NCBI RefSeq assembly: GCF_009870125.1
Contig: NC_046679.1
Span: 19,034,001 to 19,098,000 of the forward strand
Source: Drosophila pseudoobscura
Taxonomy: Eukaryota; Arthropoda; Insecta; Diptera; Drosophilidae
DNA length: 64,000 nucleotides
Direction of reading: 5' to 3'
The translations under genes were made by a program, and so were the position numbers. A model generated the notes under the pieces. That model ran no database searches, had not been told where the DNA came from, and was given only the letters and a program-made list of their open reading frames with translations. Position 1 is the stretch's first letter; every line of letters starts with the position of its first letter. Shown piece after piece: positions 44,701-57,000 of this stretch.

Positions 44701-47562
44701 TCATAGAAAGTCCCCACACCCATCTTCGCTATCATTTCGTAGTACGTCGGCAAATAATGATACAGATCTTTTTGCCCAATTTTTCCAGACTACCTATTCT
44801 GAGGAAAGCTACTCTGGTCATCCGTCCCCATAAGATTTACCGAGTTCGAACGGCATTTACAGTCCCTTGATAAATGAATGTTCTTTACTTCATGATCTTC
44901 GACTATTTAAGCCGGTGTTTTCCCGATCTGTAAGGAATCGATTAAAATTTCTCTCCATTAAAAAGGTAGTATCAAAGTATATCAAGTTAGGTTAGGTTAG
45001 GTTGAGGCGGCTGCCGGGCTCGCTCGGAGCCCGTCACACTTAGGCCGGTTTCGGCCCGTTGTGATACCGCATAGGATCATTTCCTTCCTACGTTGTGAGA
45101 CTTCCTGTCAGCAATTATCCCATCCAGATGCTCTCACAAAGTTCGCTATCCTTCTGGGACATAGTTTGGACATCTCTGAGATGTCGTGTAGAAAGGCTGA
45201 GCCCAGGTGTTGTAGCCTTCTTCTGCTGAGAGCCGGGCAGGAGCAGAACAGATGTTCCACTGTCTCCTCCTCTTCCTCGTCTCTACAGCTGCGACAAAAA
45301 TCGTTATGTGGGGCCCCCAGCCTGTTAGCGTGGGTGCCTATTAGCCAGTGTCCCGTGAGGGAACGTGTGACTACGCTGCACCTTTTCCTGCTTAACTTGA
45401 GGAGCTCGGAGGTGCGCTTCATGTCCATAAAGTATATCAAAGTTATCCGATATTTCTAAAACATTTGAGAAAGTCTTAACTCCGCACTTGCGACACCTCT
45501 GAAATTCACTTATATATCCCACTCAGCATGGATTTATAAGGCGGCGATCAACCACCACGAATTTGTGAGAGTTTACCTCCTTTTTACCAGTAAAGGTTTC
45601 TTCGTGAGTACCACAGGGCAGCCATCTAGGCCCCTTACTCTTCACACTCTTTATTAATGACTTGCCTTCGGTATTAACATACTCTCGGGTACTTATGTAT
45701 GCGGATGATGTTAAACTCTGAATCCAGTGTAAGGACATTTAATTTCATTCTCGCTTGCAATCCGATCTCAATAACTTTCAGTAATGATGTCTCTGTAAGT
45801 CTCCAAGTACTTTCTAAATAATTCTCTCAGCATGTCGAGAGCTTAATTACCAATATACAATAATCAACCATCAACGTGCAGGTGTGGCAGCTAGCTTTTT
45901 TCACTTTTTGTTTACGAATCTCACTGAGGGTGACCTATCAAGGAAGGAGATAAAGATGATGGTGCTCTCTTCTTGAGTTCATGCCGGACAAAGTGTGAGT
46001 GGGCGAGAGAATCTGCCCCGCATATGTTCCTCATGCCCGCTATAATATTCATCCGATCACAACGGTTTTGAGAAGCCAATAGATTATATTATTATTTATG
46101 AGTTTTGTTGTGTTATTTGTATGAATTTCCATTTTCCATTAGATACTAATACATCTACATATAATACGAATACATATACGATACGACTTTTTTTAAATCC
46201 TATATATATATATATGTATATAAGTAATATGTATATTTCTATTTACATTTTATAGCACTTGCGCTGTGCGACTGGTCAAACTTGCAACAAAAACGGCGAA
46301 ACTTAGCTCGACGGCATTGTTCTCCGCGGGAATCGTCTCCGTATTTTAATAAAATGTCTCATATAGGCTGCAGTGAGATCAATCACTTAATGCGTGAGCT
46401 GAATAAAACCCAACCTGGAAAACCCTTCGATATAAAAAAATTAATTCTTGGAGCTAGCGCCAATATGTTTTGCCAATATATGTGCTCAATACGGTTTGAT
46501 TATAATGACAAAGAGTTTCGGCGAATAGTGAGATATTTTGACGAAATATTCTGGGAAATTAACCAAGGATATTCTTTAGATTTCCTACCATGGATGCTAC
46601 CGTTTTATAAGAATCATACTCAAAAAATAGTGCAATGGTCTACAACAATACGTAAATTTATTTTGGATAGGGTTATTCATCAACGCGAAGAAATGCTCGA
46701 TTTAGACGAACCTGAAAATGACTTCACAGATGCCTTGCTAAGAAGTCTTAAAGAAGACCAGAATGTATCGCGTAACACGATTATATTTATGCTCGAAGAT
46801 TTTATTGGTGGCCACTCTGCTGTCGGAAATCTGGTTATGTTAGCACTTGCATACATAGCCAAAAATCCAATGATTGGTCGTAGAATTGAACATGAAGCTG
46901 ATATCGTTACAAATAAAGGACGTCGCAGAATAAACCTTTATGACATGGACGCAATGCCCTATACAATGGCTACAATTTTTGAGGTTCTGCGATATTCGTC
47001 ATCACCTATTGTTCCACATGTAGCAATGGAAGACACAGCTATTGCTGGATTTGGCGTAACTAGAGGCACTATCATTTTCATTAATAATTATATGTTAAAT
47101 ATGAGTGAAAAATATTGGAACTCTCCCGACCATTTTGAACCAGAACGATTTCTTGATGAAAATTATAGAAGGAACATCTGGAAAGCTGTAAAATGTAACG
47201 ACAATAGACGCGGTTCTGAGGGATCCGACTCCGGTATTGAGTTCGAAAAAGACACGCATGTACACAAAATAATTATTGATAAGTTAACAAGTACAAAAAA
47301 TTCAAAAAAAAGCAAAAATATATTTAATGATAAATGTGGATACCAACTAAAAAAAAATATTCCTCATTTCCTACCTTTTAGTATAGGCAAGCGCACGTGC
47401 ATAGGACAAAATCTAGTGCGGGGATTTGGGTTCGTTTTATTAGCAAATATTGTGCAGTCTTATAATATTACCAGTGCTGATATATCCAAAATTAATATTA
47501 ATCATGCCAGTGTAGCCTTGCCGGCCAAATGTTTTCCTCTAGTATTGTGGCCAAGAGCATAA
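41772..47562 (+). CDS. spok: Spookier, Cyp307a2 cytochrome P450 (2 exons)
   Basis: Exons 41772-42180 and 46256-47562 (phase 1, GT-AG) give 571 residues. It acts in the 'Black Box' of ecdysteroid synthesis, converting 7-dehydrocholesterol toward diketol, in the prothoracic gland. An N-terminal ER anchor (residues about 2-27) is followed by the proline hinge 'APGPQPWPIIGNL'. ExxR is seen as EVLR, PERF as 'FEPERF', and the heme loop FSIGKRTCIG has Cys518. The I-helix reads 'EDFIGGHSAVGN', so the usual Thr of the AGxDT motif is absent. A poorly conserved, K/N-rich insertion of about 60 residues sits between PERF and the heme loop. The 4-kb intron (42181-46255) is full of retroelement remnants. 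All key residues are present and no frameshift is seen. AATAAA follows at 47811. Confidence 0.93.
42181..43319. other. 5' part of the spok intron
   Basis: No coding sequence recognised. The stretch at 42880-43260 has mixed GC and may be repeat-derived. Confidence 0.4.
43320..44973 (+). pseudogene. CR1-clade retrotransposon, 5' end through EN, in the spok intron
   Basis: It starts with a 5' leader (43335-43545) nearly the same as 49240-49460 ('ctgttctttctctctcgct', 'ttccgctttgag'). ORF1 begins 'MEFAVVYAKLLNESP'; then 'VNRSSEPPDIVTTGT'-like linker, 'GVPPKRQVFVPRLAPD', 'FRYIPPPSDI' and the endonuclease piece 'DKDHMIVLGDFNSPGTVW'. Frames are broken. Confidence 0.72.
44986..45428 (-). mobile_element. 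R1/LOA-group non-LTR 3' end inserted into the CR1 copy
   Basis: It is flanked by the 12-bp direct repeat AAAGTATATCAA (44974-44985 and 45429-45440), a target-site duplication. On the minus strand it reads 'VVTRSLTGHWLIGTHANRLG', 'FCRSCRDEEEEETVEHLFC' and 'SCPALSRRRLQHLG', the RNase H end plus C-terminal zinc knuckle of the group. It then runs through a 3' UTR to a terminal CCTAACCTAACCTAAC tract. It is 5'-truncated, as expected for target-primed insertion. Confidence 0.85.
45441..45800 (+). pseudogene. CR1-clade RT remnant, continuation after the nested insertion
   Basis: The plus strand, in broken frames, reads the 'ISHSAWIYK', 'STTGQPSRPLTLHTLY' and 'LMYADDVKL'-type segments, continuing the element interrupted at 44985. 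Confidence 0.6.
45801..46255. other. 3' part of the spok intron
   Basis: AT-rich with a TATATATATATA run just before the acceptor at 46254-46255. No repeat family recognised. Confidence 0.45.
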
Positions 47563-47810
47563 TATCTTGCAAAGACTCGAACATACATACATATAAACTA
47601 TTCATTTATAAACATATATATCTTTTCACCTCTTACAGTAAACCGCTGGATTAGGTCTTATTAAGATTTTTAGAATTAATAATAGACACAAAAAGGTTTA
47701 TAACTTTCGTTTAAAGAATTTTCAGATGAAAATAGGCGTAGTCCGAATATATAATTTTTCTAGAAGACTGAAAAATGTACTTAACTATTTATTAAATTAT
47801 TAAATTTGCT

Positions 47811-47816
47811 AATAAA
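47811..47816 (+). terminator. Probable poly(A) signal of spok
   Basis: AATAAA about 250 bases past the stop. No nearer canonical hexamer was chosen. Confidence 0.45.
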
Positions 47817-47972
47817 ATTAGACATGCTTTCATTATATACAATCAATCGGTTTTATTAATTTCGTATCGGTTACTTTTTATCAATCCCTTTTCCGGTGCC
47901 AAGGACAATTTCAGTCTAGTTTTTTGCAGATCCCCCAATTAAACTTTAGGTGACACGGAAATACCAGGGACT

Positions 47973-48275
47973 ACTACAAACCTATTTCTAATACCCGGGG
48001 CAGCAGAGGAAGGACAGCGTAACGCGGACCCGTTCGAGCCAGGGACTGGGGAGTGGGGCCTCCCTTTGGTTGGTTCCCGAGCGTGCGGTTCGACGGGTCC
48101 CAATCCCGTAACCTTCATAGAGGAGGTAAAGGACTGGATGATCTCTCACCGGATAGATGACGACGAGATACTCAGCATGATGAACGAGCCGCACTGTGGC
48201 TGTGTCAGCATAGACATTAACATCGATAGTTTCAAGATAACCAGAAAAAAAGAGGAAGTGACGCAAAACAGATAA
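47973..48275 (+). other. Orphan coding-like fragment
   Basis: An open frame of about 100 codons, GC-rich at its start. It reads 'LIPGAAEEGQRNADPF', then 'GSTGPNPVTFIEEVKDWMI', then 'SHRIDDDEILSMMNEPHCG', then 'CVSIDINIDSFKIT'. The composition and continuity look like protein coding, but I do not recognise a family. No start or splice site is certain. It may be a retroelement ORF piece or a captured gene fragment. Confidence 0.4.
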
Positions 48276-48559
48276 AATTAAGAACTCTATGTACATATAT
48301 TTTCAACTCTCATTATCAATAAACACTATAATATTAATCGAAAAGCCATCCCTTCACAGTTCTCAGTGGTTATGTGTGGAGCGAAAAAGTTGTAAGAGAA
48401 GCTCAAGAAAAGCTTAAAAGCAGACAAAATTCATTGAGAGAGTGACAAGCATATTAAGAAAAATGGTGAAAATAGGGGAACTTAGGGGTGACTAGTTAAG
48501 GTTCCTGATACGAGAGAGGAACTTGGCGTTTTCTGGGTCCAGACCCGAATTAATACAAC

Positions 48560-49035
48560 GACTAATTGAGTTTGAAAAATCTGAAGACGTAAGTTTGCCA
48601 CAAGGAGCTGGAATTACTAGTCAACATGAGGAGACGCTGAACGTTAGGCAAGCATCGGTAAAGAAATAGCAAACACCTGCCAGAGTCTCTTGCCATCTCT
48701 TGCCTTGCCATCTCTGTTAACCAGTTCATCGATCGTATCAACAAAGTAGTTATTGCTTACCAATGGGACGAGAAATTTGTATTGCCAGCAATTTATAAAC
48801 GGCTTAAGGGTCCCTCCAAAATGTGGTTCGACTCTTCGCCTGTTCTACACACCACTTGAAACAACTTCGCTGCAACTATACAAGATTACAGATACAGAAT
48901 GAAGCTAACCCAGACGAAGAAGAAGAAGTCCATTTTAATATGGCTAATACAACCAGACGATCGAAGAGAACAGTGAATGAGTACTGTTTCCGGATGTCCG
49001 CCCTTGGCGCGCGGTATAATCTTTAAATCAGGCCT
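48560..49035 (+). pseudogene. LTR retrotransposon gag remnant
   Basis: Broken frames read 'YQWDEKFVLPAI'-like, 'GPSKMWFDSSPVLHTTW' and 'VNEYCFRMSALGARYNL', typical of a capsid region of gypsy-type gag proteins. At least three frameshifts are present. Confidence 0.6.
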
Positions 49036-49149
49036 ACAGCGCCGCGAATAGCAAAACAGTATTGCAGCAATGCACTTTTTTACTATGAAGCAGTTTTGTG
49101 ATGCAAATGAATCTTATTTCGTAAGTAAAGGTCGGCCAATAAAACCGAA

Positions 49150-49665
49150 GGAAGTTCAGAAGTGTTGCTTTTCTTAAGTACGCTCACGCAGCGCTTAAGC
49201 CGCTCTTATCCCGTAGCCTTTGCTGTAGCTATCACTCTCTCCCTATTATCCAAACTCAAACAACTGTTCTTTCTCTCTCGCTCTTTAAACTTTCTGAGCA
49301 ATAGCTCTCTCTGTTTAGTACCTCTCGCTATAACCGCTATTTAACCTGCTCTCTTTTTTACTAATTCCGCTTTGAGCGTTGTCTGGCACATTGGTCTGAT
49401 ACCAATTTTTTTGAAATTTTTTGTTGCAAATTTGTAAATAAATAAATAATAAAAATAGAATACGCTGTGGTCTTCGCCAAAAAAAATTGTAAGAAGCAGA
49501 TTACCCACGATCAGCCGAATGTTCCCTTCTGGCTCTGCGACAGCGTGGTGCACGCAAAATGCGCTGGATTTTCTGGCCTCTTGAGTGATGCTATAGATAA
49601 ACGTAACTTTCGTTTCGAGAAAACGTTGACCCTTGCAGCGGTAAGTCAATGCGCATTGCCGTTAT
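49150..49665 (+). pseudogene. CR1-clade retrotransposon 5' leader and ORF1 start
   Basis: The leader matches 43335-43545. ORF1 reads 'EYAVVFAKKNCKKQI', 'VPFWLCDSVVHAKCAGFSG' and 'LLSDAIDKR', a PHD-like cysteine pattern (C..C....HxxC). It is truncated after about 60 codons. Confidence 0.65.
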
Positions 49666-49839
49666 TTGTTCGTGGAAATGGTTAACATTCTCTTAAATTT
49701 GTGGAAAGTTCGCAAAGTTTAACGTTTCGCAAAGTTTATGCGTTGATATTTTACCGAATTTATGCGCGCTTGGTTCGAATATTTTATTTAAACATTTTAT
49801 TGCCTTATATTTAATAATTTAAAACAAAAAACGAAATGG

Positions 49840-50880
49840 CTAAAAGCATAGTGAATAGAAGACAAACGCGGGCTGGATGTGTGGAAGCGCGAAACTGACC
49901 AAATTACATACGCAGCGGGACAAGGTTACCGAAGATATTAATCGAATGAGAATAGCCTTCGAGGAGGGTGCAATTTCGCTAGATCCACTATAAATCCAAT
50001 GGAAATCATTAGAGTCATACATTACCAAAGCAATGGCCCTGCAGTCCGAGATCGACAGTGTAGATCCAGATAACTCGGAAAGGTCGGAATTAGAAGAACA
50101 GGTATTCCAAGTCACAGATAAAAACTATTCGAAGGCTATAGAAAGTTTGAAAGGGGGACAACAAGTGCTTGATATATTTCGATACACTTGCCCAGCTGTT
50201 TCGAATCCCGGCCATGACTATGCCGTCCGCCTCTTCTCTGCGCTTAGTTATAGGTTTCGTGTCAGCAATTTTCGAGTCGCTCTTATCATTAGGAGACGAG
50301 CAAGAGGTTGCTAACGCTATGATCGTACATCTGGCGCTGTCGAAGGTCGATTCATATACGAAATCGAAATATAAAGAGCAGCAGGACTATGATGTCATAA
50401 AGTCTATCGATCCAAAGTGCATATATTGTAATGAATCTAAAAGGGCTCGTTACAACGCGTAATAAAACTACAGATCAACCTACCATCCATTTCTACAAAT
50501 TTCTTGTGGATGTCCCCTGGACGTGACTGAGCATACATCAGCCTGAAATATGTAGGTCCGTCACAATATTGTGGCTCCAACCACTCGATTCTAAATTGGA
50601 CTCGATTGGATTTGGGGCGATACCCGTGTTGGAGCGGTTCGAATTCGCAAAGGTCAAGCAGCTGTGCATTAATTGCCTTCAATCTGGGCATAGAGTTTCC
50701 CAGTGCACATCCTCTAAGTGCAGAGTTGGTTCGCAGGGCCACCACACACTATTGGATAGATATGACGTTTCTAATGCAAATCAGAGTTCGGACTCGCAAG
50801 GTCAGGCCAATTGACATGAAAAAGAAGTCACAAGTACCCGTTAAATGGACTAACTCTCAGTGGAACAAGTTTTAGTAACC
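49840..50880 (+). pseudogene. BEL/Pao LTR retrotransposon gag remnant
   Basis: Frames read 'KLHTQRDKVTEDINRMRIAF', then an acidic segment 'SVDPDNSERSELEEQVF', and near the end the zinc knuckles 'CINCLQSGHRVSQCTSSKC' with 'HHTLLDRYDV' (50660-50770). The order is that of BEL/Pao gag. Frameshifts near 50100, 50300 and 50460 break it. Confidence 0.7.
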
Positions 50881-50961
50881 AATGTTTATTTATGATTTTT
50901 TGTAATCCTTAGTATTGAGAAACTGTAACTTAGACTTTTACTAAAATATTTTAATGTTTAA

Positions 50962-50967
50962 TTTATT
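50962..50967 (-). terminator. Poly(A) signal of alpha-Cat
   Basis: AATAAA on the minus strand, about 50 bases past the stop. Confidence 0.55.
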
Positions 50968-51016
50968 TTATATAATTTACTTGATTATTATAAAACTAAA
51001 TTTAAATTAAATGTCC

Positions 51017-54000
51017 TTATACAGCATCAGCGGGGCTCTGAAACTCAGATAAAGCATGTATAGGGTTTTGAACTTTTTTCTGAGAGCCCTTTCGAACTTT
51101 AGCTCGAACCTCCTCGGGTTTTTCTGGTCTCACCAAAGGCTTTTTTTCTGGTGCTTTCATTTTCCATACAACAATAGGAGACTTGAATTTAAATAAATAT
51201 GTAAAATTGTAAATAAAAGTTGGTAAAATTTCAGAAATACTTATACTTACTGATACAGTTCCTTGCCTAGTATATTTAGTCGAAGCTACATAGGAATACT
51301 TAACAGTAAGAACTACTGCGTTCATAAGATTTTTAGCAGCTTGAATAAGCGATGTTGCGCTATCCAACTTTCAATTGAGAATGAAATCAATATATTATTA
51401 TAAAGTACAATTCAAATATATATTGTTTTACTTACCCCAGAAACAATTAGCTCCCCGCTTATGTTTTGTACGTCTGCTTTGACTTTAGAAGTAATTTGGA
51501 TTTGATGACAATAAAGAGCAATTCGTTGCAGATAAGCTAATAAGTCCTTCTTGGTGCTACTTTCTGGACACTGTTCCGCTATCTCTCGGGTTAGCTTGTC
51601 TAGTTTCGTACCTGCTTCAGAAATTTTCTTAGCGGCATTGATGACGTCCATGGTAGTTTTCAAGGGCCCACGACCTCTGAGAAAATGGAGCATAAATTTT
51701 AAATTTACCATATTGTCCTTTTCCATTTACCACAATCTTGATATTTTTCTGTTTACTTTACAATTCTTATGTAATTAAAAAAATCACCCTTATATTTTTA
51801 AATGACTTTTGTTGAGGTTTTTGTAATAAAATTTGCAGTTCTGATACATAAAATACATAGCTATAAATTGGACCCAAAAACTTCTTCCTTCGAGGCTTTT
51901 ATTGTCGACTTTTCGTCATTTAAAAAGGACTTACCACAACCCAAATTTTTCTCAATTTCTCATAATAAGGACACTCTAATTGATTTTTGAGAATTTATTC
52001 AATGTCCGGTCGCGACCAAATCCAAAAAAAAAATTGTTCAATATGAATGTCGTATTCAAGTGTCGCATTTTTTGAGAACGGAAATTTGAGCTATGTCAAT
52101 TCAATTTTTTTCCTCAATCTACTTTGATGAATATTGCTATTATTTTTTTTTTTAATTTATGCTAAATTGAATAGAGATTTGAGGAAAATTTAAATTCACC
52201 GTTTTCTTTGGCTTGTGCCGGAAATATTGGTGCCTAAAATGTACATTTTAGTAAGTCGTATTTAAGTGTCGGGGAGTGTAAGTGCAAGAAGTGCAAGAAC
52301 CAGCAGTATTCTTATACATACATATAAACAGGACAAATAGGATCGCCGACTCTGAAAGCTCGAACACCGAAATTGTGGTAGCTATGTGTAGAGTAAAAGT
52401 GTAGAGCAATCGCAGCAAATTTTAAAGACCAGACCTCGCCAATAAAGGTTGACCCTTACACATACATTCTTTAGGGTACCATTTTTGGCAGTCATTTCAA
52501 CGAAAAGAAGAAAACATAATAGGCAATATTTTCAAACCTTGTAAAGTCGGTCATTTCCATCATAATCATACACATGTGCTTGGCTAGAAAAATGATGTCG
52601 TTGCCAGTATCATCCCATTTTGCGACCTCGGAATCGAAAGTCATTTTCTCTCTACGAAATAGTTCCACTTGTTGGGCAATTTTCTGTTTGTCTTCCTCGG
52701 TCATTTTCCGCATTGCTTCCTGATAAAAATATTTTGTGCCATAAATAGTATAGTATAGTATATCAATTAATATTTGAACTCACTCTAGCAGTACAAATAC
52801 CACTAATATCTGGGTATTCGTCGACAGTCTGATCCCCAGTATGTGCACTTGCTGAAAGATAAATCAAGCTTTAATACTGCAAGCATACAAAAATTAAAGT
52901 GGAAAACTCTTACATCGGCTTCGTGTTTCCAAGGTTAAGTCTTCTACAGGCTCAAATTCTGTATCTGTGTCTAGGTCTTCTGAACTCTAAAATTAAATTA
53001 TAAATAAAGTGAAATTATTTAAACAAAATTTTAATAATATAAATATACAATACACAAAATGTACAATATAAATATGGTACTTGTCTTAAATGCTTAATAA
53101 ACTGAAGTCTGTAGACCCACCTATCAGAATCTGACGAATCAGTTCACAGTACTTTTAAAAAATTTAGTAATATATTTAGATGAATTTTGTATCGTTTGCT
53201 TGGAAAACACAGCCCAGGAGTGAAGCGAATCCGATTAATTTTTCAAATAAGTTTGAGGTTAGAAAAAAAAAACCTGACGTGATGGAAAAATCTGTTCTTG
53301 GATTCGTGTTCAGGGCCTAAAATATATATGGATATGATACTCTGGTCAGCCACGCACGAGACTTTTTTTGTATGGCTGTGTTATCTTGAGAACCAAGACA
53401 ACCAAAGTTGATACAATAAAAAGATTTTGCTTTTCAGAATAACTATATTCCGTGCTGTGTACAATTTGGGTCAAAAAAGGGTTTTGTCATGATATGGTTT
53501 TTAAAGAAACTTAAAATAACGTATTCTTTTAATATTTTTCAAGGGTTGTACCTTTTTAAATGCCTAAAAAGATAAATTTTGTTACGTAGTGCTATTTATA
53601 ATCAGTTAATATATTATATGTAACATGCAGGGAAAAGGAAAATAACTGGTAGCCACTACTCTACTTACTCGATTCATTAAAACGGCGCGGCGAATCTCGC
53701 GAACTCCATCGTAAACCAGTCGGGAGGCATCAATGAACTCATTTTCGTCGACATCTTTGTTAGTATTAGTACAAAGAGCTCCAACAGCAGCTTCCACTCG
53801 TTGTTCAAATTTAATCATTACTGGAAGAAACGAATTTGTATTGTAACGGATTGGGTAGATCAAGTAGGCAGAGAATACAGATTACAGATCTACTAGAATC
53901 TAGAAATATACTGGTAGCTTTGTCTCACTTTCTTTGTATTCCTCTAAAGCATTTTCTAATTACGTTTATAAAAATATACATACATATATACTCCCCGACA

Positions 54001-57000
54001 CTTGAATACGAAACACTAAAATGTTGCTCAAATTTCTATTCAATTTAGCATAAATTAAAAAAAAAATTATATTCATCAAAGTAGATTGAGGAAAAAAATT
54101 TAATTGACATAACTCGTTCTTAAAAAATGCGACACTTGAATACGACATTCACATTGAAAGATAATGAATAATAAGTGATACAATTGGTACAACTAGGTGA
54201 GTTCGGAAAAATTATGGCAAAAACATAAAAAACCGAACTAAAATTGCTACTTCCGAGACCTCTATGAAATCTCATCTGCGAGCCGCATCTAAAAAACGCG
54301 ACTAAAAATCGATTTAAAAATCTAAAACTGTACTTTAAGCTAGTGCTAAAATAATAAAACATGTTTTTTCGGAGACTCCACACCATAAACTGCAAAGTAC
54401 AGAAACTGTCTACCTATGCGAAAATCATTTTTATCTGAAATGTGGCCTTTTTAAATTCCATACCTTGCTCTCGAAGAACTTTAACCGCTTCCAGAACCCG
54501 TTTGGTATAAATACATGGTTCGTAGTTATCCATTTCAGCTTCAACAACATTACAAACTCGAGCGGAACGCCCTTGAATGGATCCAGCAGTTGCGCGCAAG
54601 TCTCGAGCATCGCCCACTTGTAATGCCATTACACATTTATTTACATCTTCAAGAATATGATTCTCAGATACTGCCAAAAAGTCGTCAATGGTAGTAATGT
54701 CGTCGACGGCTTCAGTTAAAATACGAACTTGGACCTCCCATGCTTGACGATAGGCGGTCATGTTTTCTTGAGCAACTTTTGAGTTTGGGCGCACAGTCAA
54801 GATGGATGCTGCATTTATTACTTGTGGGCATAAACTTTCTATCTGGGCAGCAGCATACCGAACCATTTTAACACCATCTTCGTTACTAGACATGCTACAC
54901 ACCAGATTGGCTACCTCTACAAGCTTCTCAGCATGTTTGGTGAAAATGTCGGCTTTTTCGCGCACTTTCTTCTCATTGCCGCTTTTAGCAGCTTCAATCA
55001 AATCCAGAAGGGGTGTAGTCGTTTCCAAGAATGAGTCGGAAACATGATCAACAACAGCTTTCCTCAGCTGCCTCCGTAAATCCCGAGTTTTGCGACACAT
55101 TTGGTCAATCGCACGAACCAGTCCGGGGCTGTTGTCTTTTTGACTTATCTGAAGCACATTTTTTAAATAATTTTAGACGTACAGTATAAATATTGCGATA
55201 ATTCTTACATTGGACATGTATTCGGAGAGTAAATCCTGTAAAGCTTGTCTTACAGCATTGCATTCAGCGACAATTCTTTCTCGTCGCTCATCCCTTGTAC
55301 AGTCGGCATCCGCCATTAGCGCTGCTGCACTTATAATGCTCTCCAGGCGTTCTTCGAGTAGCTGACGAGAACGCTTCTCACTGTAGGTCATGGGATCCAT
55401 AACAATACCTTCCTACACATTAAAAAAAATTAGTTACGAATGAGAGCAAATAATGCAGCATATGTAGTCATCAATCAATTTTGGTGGTCATGAAAACAAG
55501 AAGAAAAGACCTGAAGATGAACTTAGTTTTAAATACTCTGTTATGTTAACAATTATATTATTTATAAAAGTATAAAGCTAATTTATACAGGTCGTTTTTC
55601 GGAGGTTTTGCCGATAAGCGTAACATCTCCTTCATTATAATTCTCCTCCCCGATTATCTTATATGTAAACCACTGGAACAGTAAACATGGCCTCTGCATG
55701 AATTTCTTCCAAGAGATTCAACCCAAGAGTCGTAAAATTTCCGGTGGGATTCTGATCATAGTAATAACGGATATTTCTTCCGAGGATTTCAAAGTGCCAT
55801 TTATCTTTTTGACCTGTTCTTATAGTTCTTATAGCTATTATATGCAATTATAGAATAGTTACATATATAGTTTCATATTTGGAATTTGTGATCGACCTAT
55901 TCTGTGCTTATTTTTGATTCGCTTTTTTTTTTGGTAATTTTTGTATTTGGTTATTTTGGTGTATGTGCAACGGAAGCAGTTATGTGAATCAACTTTTCAT
56001 AAATGGTTATGTTACATTCGTTAATGAATTATACTTACATCAAAATCGTCCAAAGCAGCAGCCAGCTCCCCGGCGCCGCTATATATATCTGTCGGTTGAG
56101 ATGACTTGCCTTGAGCGACATCGCTAATGGTGTTTACAGCATCACAAACTTGTTTTAGAATGAAATCTCGATTTACTTTTGCTAGATCCAGCTCCGGATG
56201 ACGAACATAGACTTTGGATGCGGTTAGAAGCATAGTGGAATGTTTCTTAAGCATAGCTCGAGCGGCTGCTAAATCATCCCGCAATTGGGGATCTTTAAGT
56301 TCTTGTTGACGCTTTGCTGCTTGTTTTATAAGTTCTCCTGCATTTCGTCCGAATTGCTAAGGGTAAATGAAAAACACAGATAAATGAGACAGCAAAATAA
56401 AAAATAGGACTTCAGACATACCCTCATGTTCTCCATAAGCTCGTCCTGACTGGATGCATTTTTAAGTTTGTTTAAATCATCTTCCACTATGTGAAGTGAT
56501 TTCAATAGCAGATGAACATCTACCATATCAGCTAATATCAATAAACGAGTTACAGCTGAAAGCAAATTTCTGGCTGCTCGAACCATGTTTCCCCTTTTTA
56601 GCGAGCTGCACGGATCTTCAGAAAATTCTCTGGCTGCAATGCTCATTGCATCTCCGGTTTTACGTACTTCATCGACAGCGGTGAGCATTTCTTGTGTAAT
56701 GTCTGGATTTTCATAGGAAATCTGTTCTCCCTTCTGAATGAAGTTTTCTGTAGCTTTTTCAACCGCTGCAACTAATGCACTGGCACGTTTGGATTTACCT
56801 TAAAAAATAAAATCAATAAGCCTTAAATAAAATTTACAATTTTTGAAAATTTCTGACCTACACAAATGCCGTCGTTTTTATAAAATGCATTCCCTATCAG
56901 AATAGAAATTGAGCTTAAGGGAGTATCACGTTGGTGGTAACATTATGGCTTACGGTCTAAAGTTATGTTATGATATGTAAACCTAATTCTGGTTTTACAC

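Noticed and set aside
44986-45010. Relict telomere array
   Set aside because: Only about three TTAGG units, exactly at the 3' end of a retroelement with a target-site duplication. It is the element's tail.
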